A stretch of 64,000 nucleotides of DNA from Buttiauxella sp. A111 (GCF_014189855.1 NZ_BJFN01000001.1:248001-312000); one strand, 5' to 3'; positions 10,479-19,318 are shown, numbered from the stretch's first letter. Made by a program: numbers and translations. Notes: generated by a model from the sequence alone, not told the origin.

Positions 10479-11840
10479 ATGCAGGAAACCGTATTAAAGA
10501 AGATCGTCGACGATAAGGCGATATGGGTTGAAGCACGTAAACAACAACAACCCCTGGCAAGTTTCCAGAACAACATTGTACCGGCAACACGCAACTTTTA
10601 TCACGCCCTGCAAGGTGCAAGAACTGCATTCATTCTGGAGTGCAAAAAGGCTTCTCCGTCAAAAGGCGTGATTCGGGATGATTTTGATCCGGCTCGCATT
10701 GCCGGCGTGTACAAACACTATGCTTCCGCTATTTCCGTTCTAACCGACGAAAAGTATTTTCAGGGAAGTTTTGATTTTCTGCCGATTGTTAGCGATATCG
10801 TCACGCAACCGGTGTTATGCAAAGACTTTATTATCGACGCGTATCAGATTCTGCTGGCTCGTTTTTATCAGGCCGATGCCTGTCTGCTGATGCTCTCGGT
10901 GCTTAACGATGAGCAATACCGCCAGCTCGCAGCCGTTGCACATAGTCTGAATATGGGCGTGCTGACAGAAGTGAGCAATGAAGAAGAGCTGGAACGGGCT
11001 ATTGCGCTGAAAGCAAAAGTCGTCGGCATTAACAACCGCGACCTGCGTGATTTATCCATCGATCTGAATCGAACTCGCCAGTTAGCACCTCGCCTGGGTC
11101 ACGGCGTAACGGTGATCAGCGAATCTGGTATCAGCAACTATGGCCAAATCCGCGAACTCAGCCATTTTGCCAACGGCTTCCTGATTGGTTCAGCCTTAAT
11201 GAGCGAAGACGACCTGAATGCGGCGGTTCGTCGCGTCATGTTGGGCAGTAACAAAGTCTGCGGCCTGACTCGCCCGCAAGATGCGCGCGCAGCATTTGAA
11301 GCGGGTGCCATTTATGGTGGCCTGATTTTTGTTCCTTCCTCACCGCGTTTTATCAGCGATGAAACTGCCGCCTCGGTCATCGAAGCCGCCGCACTGAAAT
11401 ATGTAGGCGTATTCCGTGACACAGCGATTGACGAGGTCGTACAAAAAGCCGTTCAGTTATCTCTTAGTGCTGTGCAACTGCATGGTGAAGAAAACCAGGC
11501 GTATATAAACGATCTTCGTGCGGCCCTTCCGGCAAATGTACAAATCTGGAAAGCATTGAGCGTGAAAGAGAGTTTGCCTGCTCGTGATTTAAACCACGTC
11601 GACAAATACCTGTTCGATAACGGCCAGGGCGGTAGCGGCCAACGTTTCGACTGGTCATTGCTCGCAGGGCAGAATCTGGAAAACGTGATTCTGGCGGGTG
11701 GTTTAGGTGCAGACAACTGCGTGGATGCAGCTAAAACGGGTTGCGCAGGTTTAGATTTCAACTCAGGTGTCGAAAGCGCACCGGGTATTAAAGATGCTAA
11801 CAAGCTGGCTGCCGTCTTCCAGACGCTGCGGGCTTACTAA
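10479..11840 (+). CDS. trpC: Fused indole-3-glycerol-phosphate synthase / phosphoribosylanthranilate isomerase
   Basis: A 453-residue TrpCF fusion of two (beta/alpha)8 barrels. The N-terminal IGPS half shows [13 protein letters not shown] near residues 51-63 and [11 protein letters not shown]. The C-terminal PRAI half begins near residue 256 with [11 protein letters not shown], whose Cys is the general base in the family, and has QLHGEE and GLDFNSGVE. It catalyses the two steps from phosphoribosyl-anthranilate to indole-glycerol phosphate. It lies between trpD (3-base gap) and trpB (10-base gap). Confidence 0.98.
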   Translation: MQETVLKKIVDDKAIWVEARKQQQPLASFQNNIVPATRNFYHALQGARTAFILECKKASPSKGVIRDDFDPARIAGVYKHYASAISVLTDEKYFQGSFDFLPIVSDIVTQPVLCKDFIIDAYQILLARFYQADACLLMLSVLNDEQYRQLAAVAHSLNMGVLTEVSNEEELERAIALKAKVVGINNRDLRDLSIDLNRTRQLAPRLGHGVTVISESGISNYGQIRELSHFANGFLIGSALMSEDDLNAAVRRVMLGSNKVCGLTRPQDARAAFEAGAIYGGLIFVPSSPRFISDETAASVIEAAALKYVGVFRDTAIDEVVQKAVQLSLSAVQLHGEENQAYINDLRAALPANVQIWKALSVKESLPARDLNHVDKYLFDNGQGGSGQRFDWSLLAGQNLENVILAGGLGADNCVDAAKTGCAGLDFNSGVESAPGIKDANKLAAVFQTLRAY

Positions 11841-11850
11841 GGAAAATATC

Positions 11851-13041
11851 ATGACATTACTTAATCCCTATTTTGGTGAGTTTGGCGGTATGTATGTGCC
11901 GCAAATCCTGATGCCTGCACTGCGCCAGCTTGAAGAAGCGTTTGTGGCAGCACAAAGCGATGCAGAATTTCAGGCTGAATTTAACGACCTGCTGAAAAAC
12001 TACGCGGGCCGTCCAACAGCACTGACCAAGTGCAGAAACCTGACCGCTGGCACGAAAACTACGCTCTATTTAAAGCGTGAAGATTTGCTGCACGGCGGCG
12101 CGCACAAAACTAACCAGGTGCTCGGCCAGGCGTTGCTGGCGAAGAAAATGGGTAAAACTGAAATCATCGCAGAAACCGGCGCGGGTCAACACGGTGTGGC
12201 GTCGGCATTAGCCAGCGCCCTGCTCGGCTTGAAATGCCGTATCTATATGGGTGCAAAAGACGTTGAGCGTCAGTCACCAAACGTGTTCCGTATGCGTCTT
12301 ATGGGTGCGGAAGTGATCCCAGTACACAGCGGTTCCGCCACGTTAAAAGACGCATGCAACGAAGCGCTCCGCGACTGGTCTGGTAGCTACGACACCGCAC
12401 ACTATATGCTTGGTACAGCAGCAGGCCCGCACCCATTCCCAACTATCGTGCGTGAGTTCCAGCGCATGATTGGCGAGGAAACCAAAGCGCAGATCCTTGA
12501 AAAAGAAGGCCGTCTGCCTGATGCGGTAATCGCCTGCGTGGGCGGCGGTTCGAATGCTATCGGCATGTTTGCTGATTTCATCGAGGAAACGAAAGTCGGT
12601 CTGATAGGTGTTGAACCTGCAGGTCACGGTATCGAAAGCGGTGAGCATGGCGCGCCATTGAAACATGGTCGCGTGGGGATTTACTTCGGTATGAAATCGC
12701 CAATGATGCAAACGGACGAAGGCCAAATCGAAGAGTCTTATTCCATCTCTGCCGGCCTGGACTTCCCTTCTGTTGGGCCACAGCACGCACACCTGAACAG
12801 CATTGGACGTGCGGACTATGTTTCGATTACGGATGACGAAGCTTTGGAAGCCTTCAAAACGCTGTGCCTCAAAGAAGGGATTATTCCTGCGCTGGAATCT
12901 TCTCACGCACTGGCTCACGCGCTAAAAATGATGAAAGAAAACCCAGAAAAAGAACAACTGTTGGTGGTGAATCTCTCTGGCCGTGGTGACAAAGATATCT
13001 TCACTGTTCACGACATCCTTAAAGCACGAGGGGAAATTTAA
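11851..13041 (+). CDS. trpB: Tryptophan synthase beta chain
   Basis: TrpB condenses indole with L-serine using pyridoxal phosphate. The 396-residue chain starts at ATG 11851 after AAGGAAAAT; an upstream in-frame ATG inside trpC gives an unlikely extension. The PLP lysine is Lys86 in HGGAHKTNQ, and the phosphate-binding glycine loop GGGSNAIG is near residue 231. It is one residue shorter at the N terminus than the Salmonella protein. The stop overlaps the trpA start (TAATG), consistent with the equimolar alpha2-beta2 complex. Confidence 0.98.
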   Translation: MTLLNPYFGEFGGMYVPQILMPALRQLEEAFVAAQSDAEFQAEFNDLLKNYAGRPTALTKCRNLTAGTKTTLYLKREDLLHGGAHKTNQVLGQALLAKKMGKTEIIAETGAGQHGVASALASALLGLKCRIYMGAKDVERQSPNVFRMRLMGAEVIPVHSGSATLKDACNEALRDWSGSYDTAHYMLGTAAGPHPFPTIVREFQRMIGEETKAQILEKEGRLPDAVIACVGGGSNAIGMFADFIEETKVGLIGVEPAGHGIESGEHGAPLKHGRVGIYFGMKSPMMQTDEGQIEESYSISAGLDFPSVGPQHAHLNSIGRADYVSITDDEALEAFKTLCLKEGIIPALESSHALAHALKMMKENPEKEQLLVVNLSGRGDKDIFTVHDILKARGEI

Positions 13042-13850
13042 TGGAACGTTATCAACACGCATTTGAACAGTTGCAAGCTCGCAAGGAAGGTGCTTTTGTT
13101 CCTTTCGTTACCCTTGGTGATCCTTCACCAGAACAGTCTTTGAAGATAATCGACACACTGATTGAAGCGGGTGCTGACGCACTGGAATTGGGGATCCCTT
13201 TCTCCGACCCATTGGCAGATGGCCCAACTATTCAGAACGCTGCACTGCGCGCATTTGCCGCAGGTGTGACGCCAACACAATGCTTTGAAATGCTGGCGGC
13301 AATTCGCCAGAAACACCCAACCATTCCGATTGGCTTGCTGATGTACGCAAACCTGGTGTTTAACCGTGGCATTGATGAGTTCTATGCGTTGTGTGCAAAA
13401 GTGGGCGTTGATTCCGTGCTGATTGCGGATGTCCCTATTGAAGAGTCTGCGCCATTCCGTCAGGCCGCAATGCGCCACAACGTCGCGCCAATCTTCATTT
13501 GTCCACCGAATGCGGATGACGCGCTGCTGCGTGAAATCGCAACTCATGGCCGTGGTTATACTTATCTGCTGTCTCGTGCGGGTGTGACGGGAGCGGAAAC
13601 TCGCGCCCAGTTGCCACTGCATCATCTGGTAGAAAAGCTGACTGAATTTGGTGCGGCACCTTCGCTGCAAGGCTTTGGGATTTCCGAACCATCGCAAGTT
13701 AAGGATGCGATTGCTGCAGGCGCTGCCGGGGCGATTTCAGGTTCCGCCATCGTGAAGATTATCGAGAAAAACCTTGATAAACCGGATGTGATGTTAAGCG
13801 AGCTGAAAACCTTTGTGCAGGCACTGAAAGCCGCAACTCACACAGCATAA
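13041..13850 (+). CDS. trpA: Tryptophan synthase alpha chain
   Basis: TrpA cleaves indole-glycerol phosphate to indole and glyceraldehyde 3-phosphate and channels indole to TrpB. The 269-residue TIM barrel has both catalytic acids at the canonical positions, Glu49 (ADALELG) and Asp60 (SDPLADGPT), and the phosphate loop near [10 protein letters not shown]. It is the last gene of the operon, coupled to trpB by a one-base overlap and followed 11 bases later by a terminator. Confidence 0.98.
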   Translation: MERYQHAFEQLQARKEGAFVPFVTLGDPSPEQSLKIIDTLIEAGADALELGIPFSDPLADGPTIQNAALRAFAAGVTPTQCFEMLAAIRQKHPTIPIGLLMYANLVFNRGIDEFYALCAKVGVDSVLIADVPIEESAPFRQAAMRHNVAPIFICPPNADDALLREIATHGRGYTYLLSRAGVTGAETRAQLPLHHLVEKLTEFGAAPSLQGFGISEPSQVKDAIAAGAAGAISGSAIVKIIEKNLDKPDVMLSELKTFVQALKAATHTA

Positions 13851-13859
13851 GAAAACTGA

Positions 13860-13890
13860 TTGGCCGGAGCCATTCCGGCCTTTATTGTTT
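13860..13890 (+). terminator. trp operon terminator
   Basis: GGCCGGA (13862-13868) pairs with TCCGGCC (13874-13880) around a five-base loop, followed by TTTATTGTTT. It ends the trp operon directly after trpA. Confidence 0.9.
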
Positions 13891-13898
13891 CCAGAACG

Positions 13899-13943
13899 TC
13901 ATAATCGATAACCTTCAGAGAACATAAACACCGACAGTTCAAT
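13899..13943 (-). pseudogene. Detached 3' end of an ompW-like gene
   Basis: On the minus strand this reads I-E-L-S-VFMFSEGYRL-stop, which mirrors the OmpW C-terminus D-P-W-VFMFSAGYRF-stop encoded at 14737 onward. At DNA level 13906-13944 matches 14744-14782 at 32 of 39 positions, including a 17-base perfect repeat CAGAGAACATAAACACC (13916-13932 and 14754-14770). There is no start codon context or upstream barrel, so it is a remnant. It lies between the trpA terminator and two small ORFs, in the same orientation as ompW. Confidence 0.75.
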
Positions 13944-13998
13944 GTACATGTTTTACAAAAAAGTTTGTGTACCTGAAATGTTTGTGCGGACAATCAAA

Positions 13999-14080
13999 CT
14001 TGCACGCATTGCTCCTGTTTTTCCTATAGTCTATTGGACATTATCCCTACTATTGGTTTTTTCTACTGGAGAGTTTGAAG
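13999..14080 (+). promoter_or_regulatory. Candidate promoter and ribosome site for the 42-codon ORF
   Basis: TTGCAC (14000-14005) and TATAGT (14025-14030) resemble -35 and -10 elements, with a rather long 19-base spacer. CTGGAGAG (14067-14074) is a good Shine-Dalgarno seven bases before the TTG at 14081. Confidence 0.4.
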
Positions 14081-14209
14081 TTGTTTAAGGTTATTACCGC
14101 TGCGGCATTTGCACTGATTTCCCTACTATGGGGTGCGTTAATCTTCGATATTGAAATGATTTCTCACCCTTTGTCCCAGGTTACGCATTGGTTTGAAGAT
14201 AAATTTTAA
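14081..14209 (+). CDS. Putative 42-residue membrane protein, unrecognised
   Basis: A TTG-initiated ORF of 42 codons starting M-F-K-V-I-T-A-A-A-F. It has one hydrophobic segment (about residues 4-22) and then an amphipathic, acidic/aromatic tail (HWFEDKF). A ribosome site and promoter-like elements precede it. I do not recognise the family. It lies in the islet between trpA and ompW, pointing towards the next hypothetical gene. It could be a genuine single-pass small protein; the non-ATG start keeps confidence moderate. Confidence 0.45.
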   Translation: MFKVITAAAFALISLLWGALIFDIEMISHPLSQVTHWFEDKF

Positions 14210-14421
14210 GCCCACCTAAACATAGACGCGTACTTTCCGTCACCTCAATACACGCGAGCCTGTAGATCGATATAACCTGCATCGAGAGCTTTTTCGGGAT
14301 TATCAGTTCTGAGATTTTGGAAGTTTTATGAAGTGAGCTGCCCGCTCGTGACGTTCAGCCCAAACAACTCATATCAAGTTATTGCATTTAATTAAGAAAT
14401 GCACTGCCAGAAGATAGCTTT

Positions 14422-14601
14422 CTACTCCTTGATTTTTTCGTCGAAAAATTCTTCATAGCGAGAATAGAATTCGCCAATTAGCTTCATTGGGTTGGATGCA
14501 GCGGTGAATGCTTGACTAGTGGTTATTTGAGCAGATCTATAAGCGTTATGTGTATCGACAGCTAAACGCATTAAAAACATGACTTTTTCTTCTTTGGTCA
14601 T
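14422..14601 (-). CDS. Hypothetical 59-residue protein
   Basis: The ATG at 14601 follows GAGGAATATCAAAA, a good ribosome site; the longer in-frame reading from 14676 lacks one and is less likely. The product begins M-T-K-E-E-K-V-M-F and is soluble and helical in composition, with an acidic C-terminus (EEFFDEKIKE) and no cysteine. It has no membrane segment or motif I recognise. It lies between the 42-codon ORF and ompW in the islet bounded by ompW 3'-end sequences, and its base composition is more AT-rich than the neighbouring trp genes. Confidence 0.5.
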   Translation of the reverse strand: MTKEEKVMFLMRLAVDTHNAYRSAQITTSQAFTAASNPMKLIGEFYSRYEEFFDEKIKE

Positions 14602-14684
14602 TTTTGATATTCCTCGAGCGTCGTGAAGAGTATCAAAATACCACCAACGATGTGTCATTGAAAAGATAGGTAACAAAATGTATT

Positions 14685-14712
14685 CAAAATACTGGCCATA
14701 GAATGACCAGTT
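14685..14712 (-). terminator. ompW terminator
   Basis: Read on the minus strand, ACTGGTCAT and ATGGCCAGT form a nine-pair stem with one G-T wobble and a three-base loop (14691-14711), followed by ATTTTG. It lies 26 bases after the ompW stop. Confidence 0.75.
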
Positions 14713-14736
14713 TTGCAGGGGTTTTGCTGAGGTACT

Positions 14737-15369
14737 TTAGAAGCGGTAACCCGCAGAGAACATAAACACCCACGGGTCGATGCGTGTCTTGATATTCTGC
14801 TGTTCGCCACCAGCTTTAAACTTCACTTCGGTGTCGATATCCATGTACCAGACTGACATATTCAACAGCCAGTTCTGATTGACCATATAATCCAGCCCCA
14901 CCTGACCCGCAGCACCCCACGAGTCTTTGACGCTAAGGTCGCTTAAACCGGCGTCTTTGCCCGTCTGGTTAAAATCGGCATCAAAGAAGGTGGTGTAGTT
15001 GATGCCTGCACCAATGTATGGACGTACTTTGCTTTTCGAATCGCCAAAGTACCACTGTGCCATCAGCGTTGGCGGCAGTTGACGTACAGTGGCTAAGTCA
15101 CCTGTTGGGCCTAACCCGACGCGATGGCGGAATGGTGTAGCAGCCAGCAGTTCGATTCCTATGTTTTCCGTCACCATGTAATCAAATGTCAGCCCCAGTT
15201 GGGTATTGTTGCTGACGCTAAAACCACCCATTCCAAGCACATTGTCAGAACCTTCCGTTGGGCGCACGGTAGCAGAACCCGCACGCATGAAGAACTCACC
15301 TTGTTGATGTGCCAGCGCTTCACCTGACAAACAGGTTAATGCGAGTAACGCCACAGACAGTTTTTTCAT
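14737..15369 (-). CDS. ompW: Outer membrane protein W
   Basis: OmpW is an eight-stranded outer-membrane beta-barrel with a hydrophobic channel; in E. coli it is the colicin S4 receptor and responds to oxygen and osmotic conditions. The 210-residue precursor has a 20-residue signal peptide ending SGEALA before H-Q-Q-G-E. The body contains the family hallmarks FFMRAGSATVRPTEG, LPPTLMAQWYFGD, RPYIGAGINYTTFF, and the C-terminal strand ending in Phe for BAM recognition. Its last 17 codons are partly duplicated at 13899-13943. Confidence 0.96.
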   Translation of the reverse strand: MKKLSVALLALTCLSGEALAHQQGEFFMRAGSATVRPTEGSDNVLGMGGFSVSNNTQLGLTFDYMVTENIGIELLAATPFRHRVGLGPTGDLATVRQLPPTLMAQWYFGDSKSKVRPYIGAGINYTTFFDADFNQTGKDAGLSDLSVKDSWGAAGQVGLDYMVNQNWLLNMSVWYMDIDTEVKFKAGGEQQNIKTRIDPWVFMFSAGYRF

Positions 15370-15561
15370 AGCCCTCTCCTTGTTATGGTTTTATAAGCGG
15401 GCTGAATATACTCATTATTGAGTACAAAGTGATCTTGATTCGATCACACTTCTCTGGCTAATTTAACATTTAATGATCTAGATTAATTTTTCCACATTTT
15501 GCTTAAACTGGGAGACTAACCATAAGATAGCCGCGATCAATTTTATTTAACTCTCGTGTTA
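15370..15561 (-). promoter_or_regulatory. ompW upstream region with FNR-like site
   Basis: This gap holds the ompW promoter. ATGAT-CTAG-ATTAA (15473-15486) differs at two of ten conserved positions from the FNR dyad TTGAT-N4-ATCAA; E. coli ompW is known to be FNR-controlled, which makes the site plausible. A second dyad, GTGATC-N7-GATCAC (15429-15447), has wider spacing than a CRP site and its factor is unknown. Confidence 0.4.
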
Positions 15562-16347
15562 TCAATCTCTTTGCCCTGCAATCCTTTCACTTTTACGCCA
15601 GTCGTTCACCACCAGCCCGCCGACCATCACCACAATCGCTACGCCAAAAATCAGGCTGGTCAGGTTCGCGCCAAGCCCTAATCCACCATTGTCGACGGGT
15701 TGTGATAGCAAATCACCGCAGGCTGCACCGAAGGGTCGCGTGAGAATGTAGGCCGCCCAGAAGCAGAACACCTTATTGGCACGGAAGGTAAAGCGGGCAA
15801 TGGTGATTATCACAATCCATGCGCCAAAGAAGATGGCAGCACCGCTGTAACCAAGTCCCAGCCCTTCTGCCAGCCAGTCTCCAACCGCCGTACCCAGAGC
15901 AAATGTCGCAAGGATAGCCAGCCAGTAAAAGGATTCACGGCTCAAACTATCAATGCTGTGAATTGATAGCGTGCCTTCCTGGCGATACCAGACCACAAAC
16001 GTCACGACTAAAACCACACTGAAGAAGAGTGATGATGCGGCAAGCGGAACCTGCCAGGCGTCGGTTAGATTATCGGTTATCAACGTGCCAAAGACGCTAA
16101 TAAAAACCACCGTTAGCCAATAAAGAACCGGTTTATAACGTGGTACACGCATTTGAAAGAACAGTGCAACCGCCAGTAATATACCGGTAATAATCGAAGT
16201 ATTTGTCAGGCCAAAGTTAAGGTCCATATTCAGGAAATCTGCCGCCGTTTCACCGACGGTGGTCGACATCATTTTAATAAACCAGAATACAAGGGTGATT
16301 TCCGGGACTTTATTTAACCACCCACAATAATTTTGTTGGCTATTCAT
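15562..16347 (-). CDS. COG4705-type multi-pass membrane protein
   Basis: A 261-residue inner-membrane protein with about seven to eight hydrophobic segments. It resembles the uncharacterised COG4705 family, marked by an internal repeat. Three related units are visible: KMMSTTVGETAADFL (about 26-40), FALGTAVGDWLAEGL (about 153-167) and ILTRPFGAACGDLLS (about 201-215), each with a T/R-x(1-2)-G-x3-(A/G)D pattern. It starts two bases after the PAP2 gene, so the two form one operon. That operon starts at a CusR-type box behind a two-component system. Function unknown; a transport or envelope role is only inference. Confidence 0.75.
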   Translation of the reverse strand: MNSQQNYCGWLNKVPEITLVFWFIKMMSTTVGETAADFLNMDLNFGLTNTSIITGILLAVALFFQMRVPRYKPVLYWLTVVFISVFGTLITDNLTDAWQVPLAASSLFFSVVLVVTFVVWYRQEGTLSIHSIDSLSRESFYWLAILATFALGTAVGDWLAEGLGLGYSGAAIFFGAWIVIITIARFTFRANKVFCFWAAYILTRPFGAACGDLLSQPVDNGGLGLGANLTSLIFGVAIVVMVGGLVVNDWRKSERIAGQRD

Positions 16348-16349
16348 TA

Positions 16350-16877
16350 TTAATTTCTCACATTAGTCAGGCGTTGTATTATTTGCAGACGAGTAATGAT
16401 CCCGGCGCTTACTGCTGCCACCACCAAAGCACCGAGCATATCAACCGGGAAATGCACGCCAATAAAAACACGGGCCCAGGCTACCGCGACACCAGCCACA
16501 GAAAGTAAGATGCCCACTTTCCGATAACGAGGCGCCATCAACATCGTGAAGCCAACAGACCACGTCAGCACCGCATGATCGCTTGGGAATGAGGCACTGG
16601 CAGCATGTGGAACCAGTGTAAGACCGATACCCTCCACAAACGGGCGTGGCATTGGCCAAATATGGCCAATAGTGATGTTAATCAGCAATGCGAGTCCTGC
16701 GCATAATAGGCAACTCAGCACAAGTTGCCGATTCTCTTTCTTTCCCCAAAGTAAACCTAAAATTAACGGAATAAACCATATTGGTATTTCTGCAATGGCT
16801 CGCGCAACGTAAAGCGGGATGACACCAGGAATATGTGATGCATTAATCAGAAGAAATAATGACGTATTAAGTGACAT
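16350..16877 (-). CDS. PAP2-family phosphatase (BcrC/YbjG-like)
   Basis: A 175-residue membrane phosphatase with five to six hydrophobic segments. The three acid-phosphatase motifs are present: PMPRP (motif 1, about 74-78), SFPSDHA (motif 2, about 95-101, with the catalytic His) and ARVFIGVHFPVDMLG (motif 3, about 134-148). The size and the S-x-P-S-D-H-A form fit the BcrC/YbjG group that dephosphorylates undecaprenyl pyrophosphate. Its ribosome site GGAG lies inside the last codons of the upstream 54-codon ORF, with one base between stop and start. Confidence 0.85.
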   Translation of the reverse strand: MSLNTSLFLLINASHIPGVIPLYVARAIAEIPIWFIPLILGLLWGKKENRQLVLSCLLCAGLALLINITIGHIWPMPRPFVEGIGLTLVPHAASASFPSDHAVLTWSVGFTMLMAPRYRKVGILLSVAGVAVAWARVFIGVHFPVDMLGALVVAAVSAGIITRLQIIQRLTNVRN

Positions 16878-16878
16878 G

Positions 16879-17043
16879 TTATTTACTCCACCGAGATGAC
16901 TTTGTTTTTATCGGGTCGCTCACAGGAATAAGAGAGATCTCGATAAAAGCCAGCACTATTAATTCCATATACGTTTTAACCCAGGGGAATAAAACCCAGG
17001 AGATAACCGGCGCTGACAAATAATAAACACCATGCAGGGCCAT
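16879..17043 (-). CDS. Putative 54-residue hydrophobic leader/small protein
   Basis: An ATG at 17043 stands six bases after AGGAGA on the minus strand and opens a 54-codon ORF beginning M-A-L-H-G-V-Y-Y-L-S. It contains one or two hydrophobic stretches (about residues 5-23 and 26-41) and a basic tail. Its TAA ends one base before the PAP2 ATG, which implies translational coupling. I do not recognise a family. It may be a small membrane protein or a coupling leader. It is the first ORF after the CusR-type box at 17122. Confidence 0.5.
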   Translation of the reverse strand: MALHGVYYLSAPVISWVLFPWVKTYMELIVLAFIEISLIPVSDPIKTKSSRWSK

Positions 17044-17081
17044 TGGCTTCTCCTGGAAATCCTGTTGTTGGTCTTCCCGGA

Positions 17082-17137
17082 ATTATCAGCTTTTAACCAT
17101 GACGGTAGCTCAACCTCTGAATGACAATTTTGTCAGA
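17082..17137 (-). promoter_or_regulatory. CusR-type box and promoter of the PAP2/COG4705 operon
   Basis: TGACAA-TT-TTGTCA (17122-17135) has perfect six-base arms and matches the core of the E. coli CusR/HprR box TGACAA-N2-TTGTCA. A TGATAAT element (minus strand, 17082-17088) about 43 bases from the box centre is a good -10 and would put the box near -54, a usual activator position for CusR-type regulators. The same arrangement precedes the response-regulator gene. Confidence 0.7.
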
Positions 17138-17155
17138 ATTGACAGCGGGTGAATG

Positions 17156-18547
17156 TTATTGCGGTAATACCAGAGTGAAGCAACTTCCCTTGCCTTCGGT
17201 GCTTTCCACCTGGATTTTTCCACCATGCAGTTCGGTAATAGTCTTGGCTAACGCAAGTCCCAACCCGGTGCTTCCGGCATTGCTGCGTGCATCGTCTACC
17301 CTGTAAAAACGGTCAAAAATATGTGGCAAATGCTCGGTACTGATCCCCTCACCATTATCAATTACCGATAACAATACATTGCCATTTTCCTGCACGGCTT
17401 TCAGACACACTTCACCACCCGATGGGGTGTGGCGTATTGCGTTGGAGAGCAAGTTTGAAAGCGCCCGTTGTAAATGCACTGGGTCGGCGCGGAATGCCAC
17501 GCTCCCCTCGCTCGTTAGAGTGATCTTTTTTTCTTCGGCCAGGATGTCGTAATAATTAATTAAACGAGCAAATTCCAGGGTGCTATCCAGGTGTTTAATG
17601 TGCAGCGGTTCACGACTGTTATCGGCTCTTGCCAGAAACAGCATGGAAGAGATCATGCGCGACAACCTTTCACCTTCTTCCACAATCGCCGCCAGAGCGT
17701 CCCGATACTCTTCCGGGCTGCGTGCTTTGCTCTGCGTCACGCTGGCCGCTGAGATGAGGTTGTTGATAGGGCCGCGCAGTTCATGGGCAATATCTGATGA
17801 GAAGCGGCTCAGTTGTTTAAACGACGCTTCAAGGCGTGTCATCATTCCGTCGAACGAAGACGCCAGCGTATTTAGCTCAGATGGCCAGCGCTGAGTGGCA
17901 AGACGGGTATGCAAATCCTCCGCGTGAATGTACTCAATTTCGCGGCTCATTTTACGCAGCGGATATAGCCCGCGCCGCGCCAGCCAGTAGCCAATTGCCG
18001 AAAAGAGAACAATCGCCAGCGCCACCGCAATCTGCATTCGTTCCCAATAATCTTCAATGATTTCATTGTTGCGCGAAATGTTTAGCGCTGCCTGAACCCG
18101 CCACGGTTGGTTGCCTTTCAGCAGAAAATGAGTCGAGGTAATCAGGTATTCTTCTGTGATGCCGCCGGAGCGATAGTGCCATGGGCTGTATTTGAACTCA
18201 GGTGATGGAGCCGGGAAATCCCCTTCAGGCACCCGCAAATTCTTCGATTGCGCCCATACCTTGCCGTCGGGGCTGATGATGCGCAGCGATAGCCTGTCCT
18301 GGTGGGCGATAAAATCGAACAACTCTCGCTGCCAGAGATCGGTTGGCCCCTGGCGCTCACTGATGGTGGTGGCAATCTCTTGTTGAAACTGCAAGGTGCT
18401 GCGCAGTTCGTTTTCATTTTTTTGGCTGATCTGATTGCGCATGCTGGAGTACAAAAGCCCGGATACGCTATACAGCACCAGCGTCATGGCGATGGTAAAA
18501 TAGAGCGTCAGCCTTAGCGTTATCGAGAAATTACGCGGTATCGGCAT
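17156..18547 (-). CDS. Sensor histidine kinase, heavy-metal (CusS/IrlS) type
   Basis: A 463-residue membrane kinase. Two membrane segments (about 12-35 and 170-190) enclose a periplasmic sensor domain, followed by HAMP, a dimerisation domain with His255 in [11 protein letters not shown], and a catalytic domain with N box ([14 protein letters not shown]), DNGEGI and GSTGLGLAL. This architecture fits the heavy-metal sensor kinase subfamily. The signal is unknown; no metal-efflux gene is adjacent, and the predicted target operon encodes envelope proteins. It overlaps the regulator gene by 17 bases. Confidence 0.88.
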   Translation of the reverse strand: MPIPRNFSITLRLTLYFTIAMTLVLYSVSGLLYSSMRNQISQKNENELRSTLQFQQEIATTISERQGPTDLWQRELFDFIAHQDRLSLRIISPDGKVWAQSKNLRVPEGDFPAPSPEFKYSPWHYRSGGITEEYLITSTHFLLKGNQPWRVQAALNISRNNEIIEDYWERMQIAVALAIVLFSAIGYWLARRGLYPLRKMSREIEYIHAEDLHTRLATQRWPSELNTLASSFDGMMTRLEASFKQLSRFSSDIAHELRGPINNLISAASVTQSKARSPEEYRDALAAIVEEGERLSRMISSMLFLARADNSREPLHIKHLDSTLEFARLINYYDILAEEKKITLTSEGSVAFRADPVHLQRALSNLLSNAIRHTPSGGEVCLKAVQENGNVLLSVIDNGEGISTEHLPHIFDRFYRVDDARSNAGSTGLGLALAKTITELHGGKIQVESTEGKGSCFTLVLPQ

Positions 18548-19232
18548 TATCTCTTTCTTCCAGCACGTAACCTGCGCCTCTGATGGTATGTAGAAGCTTC
18601 ATGTCATAGCCATCATCAATTTTGCAGCGTAAACGGCGAATCGCGACATCAATCACGTTGGTTTCCGGGTCAAAATTCATGTCCCATACCTGCTCAGCGA
18701 GGACTGTTCGCGAGAGCACCTCGCCGCTACGACGCATCAACAGACTTAAGAGTAGAAATTCTTTTTGCGTAAGCTCAATACGTTTTCCTGCACGCGATAC
18801 CCGATGCTTGAGAAAATCGAGTTGCAAGGTGCTGATTTGCAATACTGATTTTTCCACTACTGGCGCGTGAACGGCCTGACGGCGCATGATCACGCGTACT
18901 CTTGCGAGCAATTCGCTGAATGAAAAAGGTTTGATCAAGTAATCTTCTGCACCTAATTCCAGACCACGAACCCGATCTTCGACTTCATCCCGCGCAGTGA
19001 GGAACATGACTGGAGTGGCCTTCCCCGCCTGGCGTGCCAGCTCAAGAATTTTCCAGCCATTCATGCCAGGCAGCATCACATCCAGAATCGCAAGGTCATA
19101 GTCGTTGGTGAGCAAAAAGTGCAGGCCATCAACACCGTTGTTGGCAACATCAACCACAAAATCGTTTTCTTTCATTCCTTTAGCGATGTAATCCGCCGCC
19201 ATGGATTGATCTTCAACCAGCAATAGTCTCAT
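18531..19232 (-). CDS. OmpR/PhoB-family response regulator, CusR-like
   Basis: A 233-residue regulator with a receiver domain (Asp51 in [10 protein letters not shown], Lys101 in IKPFSF, acidic Glu7-Asp8) and a C-terminal winged helix ending RRLRCKIDD...[10 protein letters not shown]. It resembles CusR/HprR/IrlR regulators. A CusR-type box (19301-19318) and a TAAAAT -10 lie upstream, and an identical box precedes the PAP2/COG4705 operon, so it probably activates both itself and that operon. It is not E. coli cusR itself by context, since no cusCFBA genes are present. Confidence 0.9.
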   Translation of the reverse strand: MRLLLVEDQSMAADYIAKGMKENDFVVDVANNGVDGLHFLLTNDYDLAILDVMLPGMNGWKILELARQAGKATPVMFLTARDEVEDRVRGLELGAEDYLIKPFSFSELLARVRVIMRRQAVHAPVVEKSVLQISTLQLDFLKHRVSRAGKRIELTQKEFLLLSLLMRRSGEVLSRTVLAEQVWDMNFDPETNVIDVAIRRLRCKIDDGYDMKLLHTIRGAGYVLEERDNADTA

Positions 19233-19261
19233 TGAGCCTCCAATAAATGCGCCGCAACTAC

Positions 19262-19318
19262 ATTTTACCTTGGGCTTTCCGACAAACAGAGAGGCGCTAA
19301 GATGACAATTTTGTCATC
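19262..19318 (-). promoter_or_regulatory. CusR-type box and promoter of the two-component operon
   Basis: GATGACAA-TT-TTGTCATC (19301-19318) has perfect eight-base arms. On the minus strand a TAAAAT -10 lies at 19262-19267, 45 bases from the box centre, so the box is again near -54. The box starts immediately after the fbpC stop codon. Confidence 0.75.

Noticed and set aside
12343-12918. A 191-codon minus-strand ORF inside trpB, and a 190-codon one inside trpA (13125-13697)
   Set aside because: Long antisense frames are common opposite GC-balanced coding genes; no start context or domain supports them.
13041-13125. Very short intergenic spacings in the trp operon considered as possible frameshifts
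   Set aside because: The overlaps (TGATG, TAATG) are normal translational coupling and all reading frames are intact.
15429-15447. GTGATC-N7-GATCAC considered as a CRP site upstream of ompW
   Set aside because: The distance between half-sites is too large for CRP.
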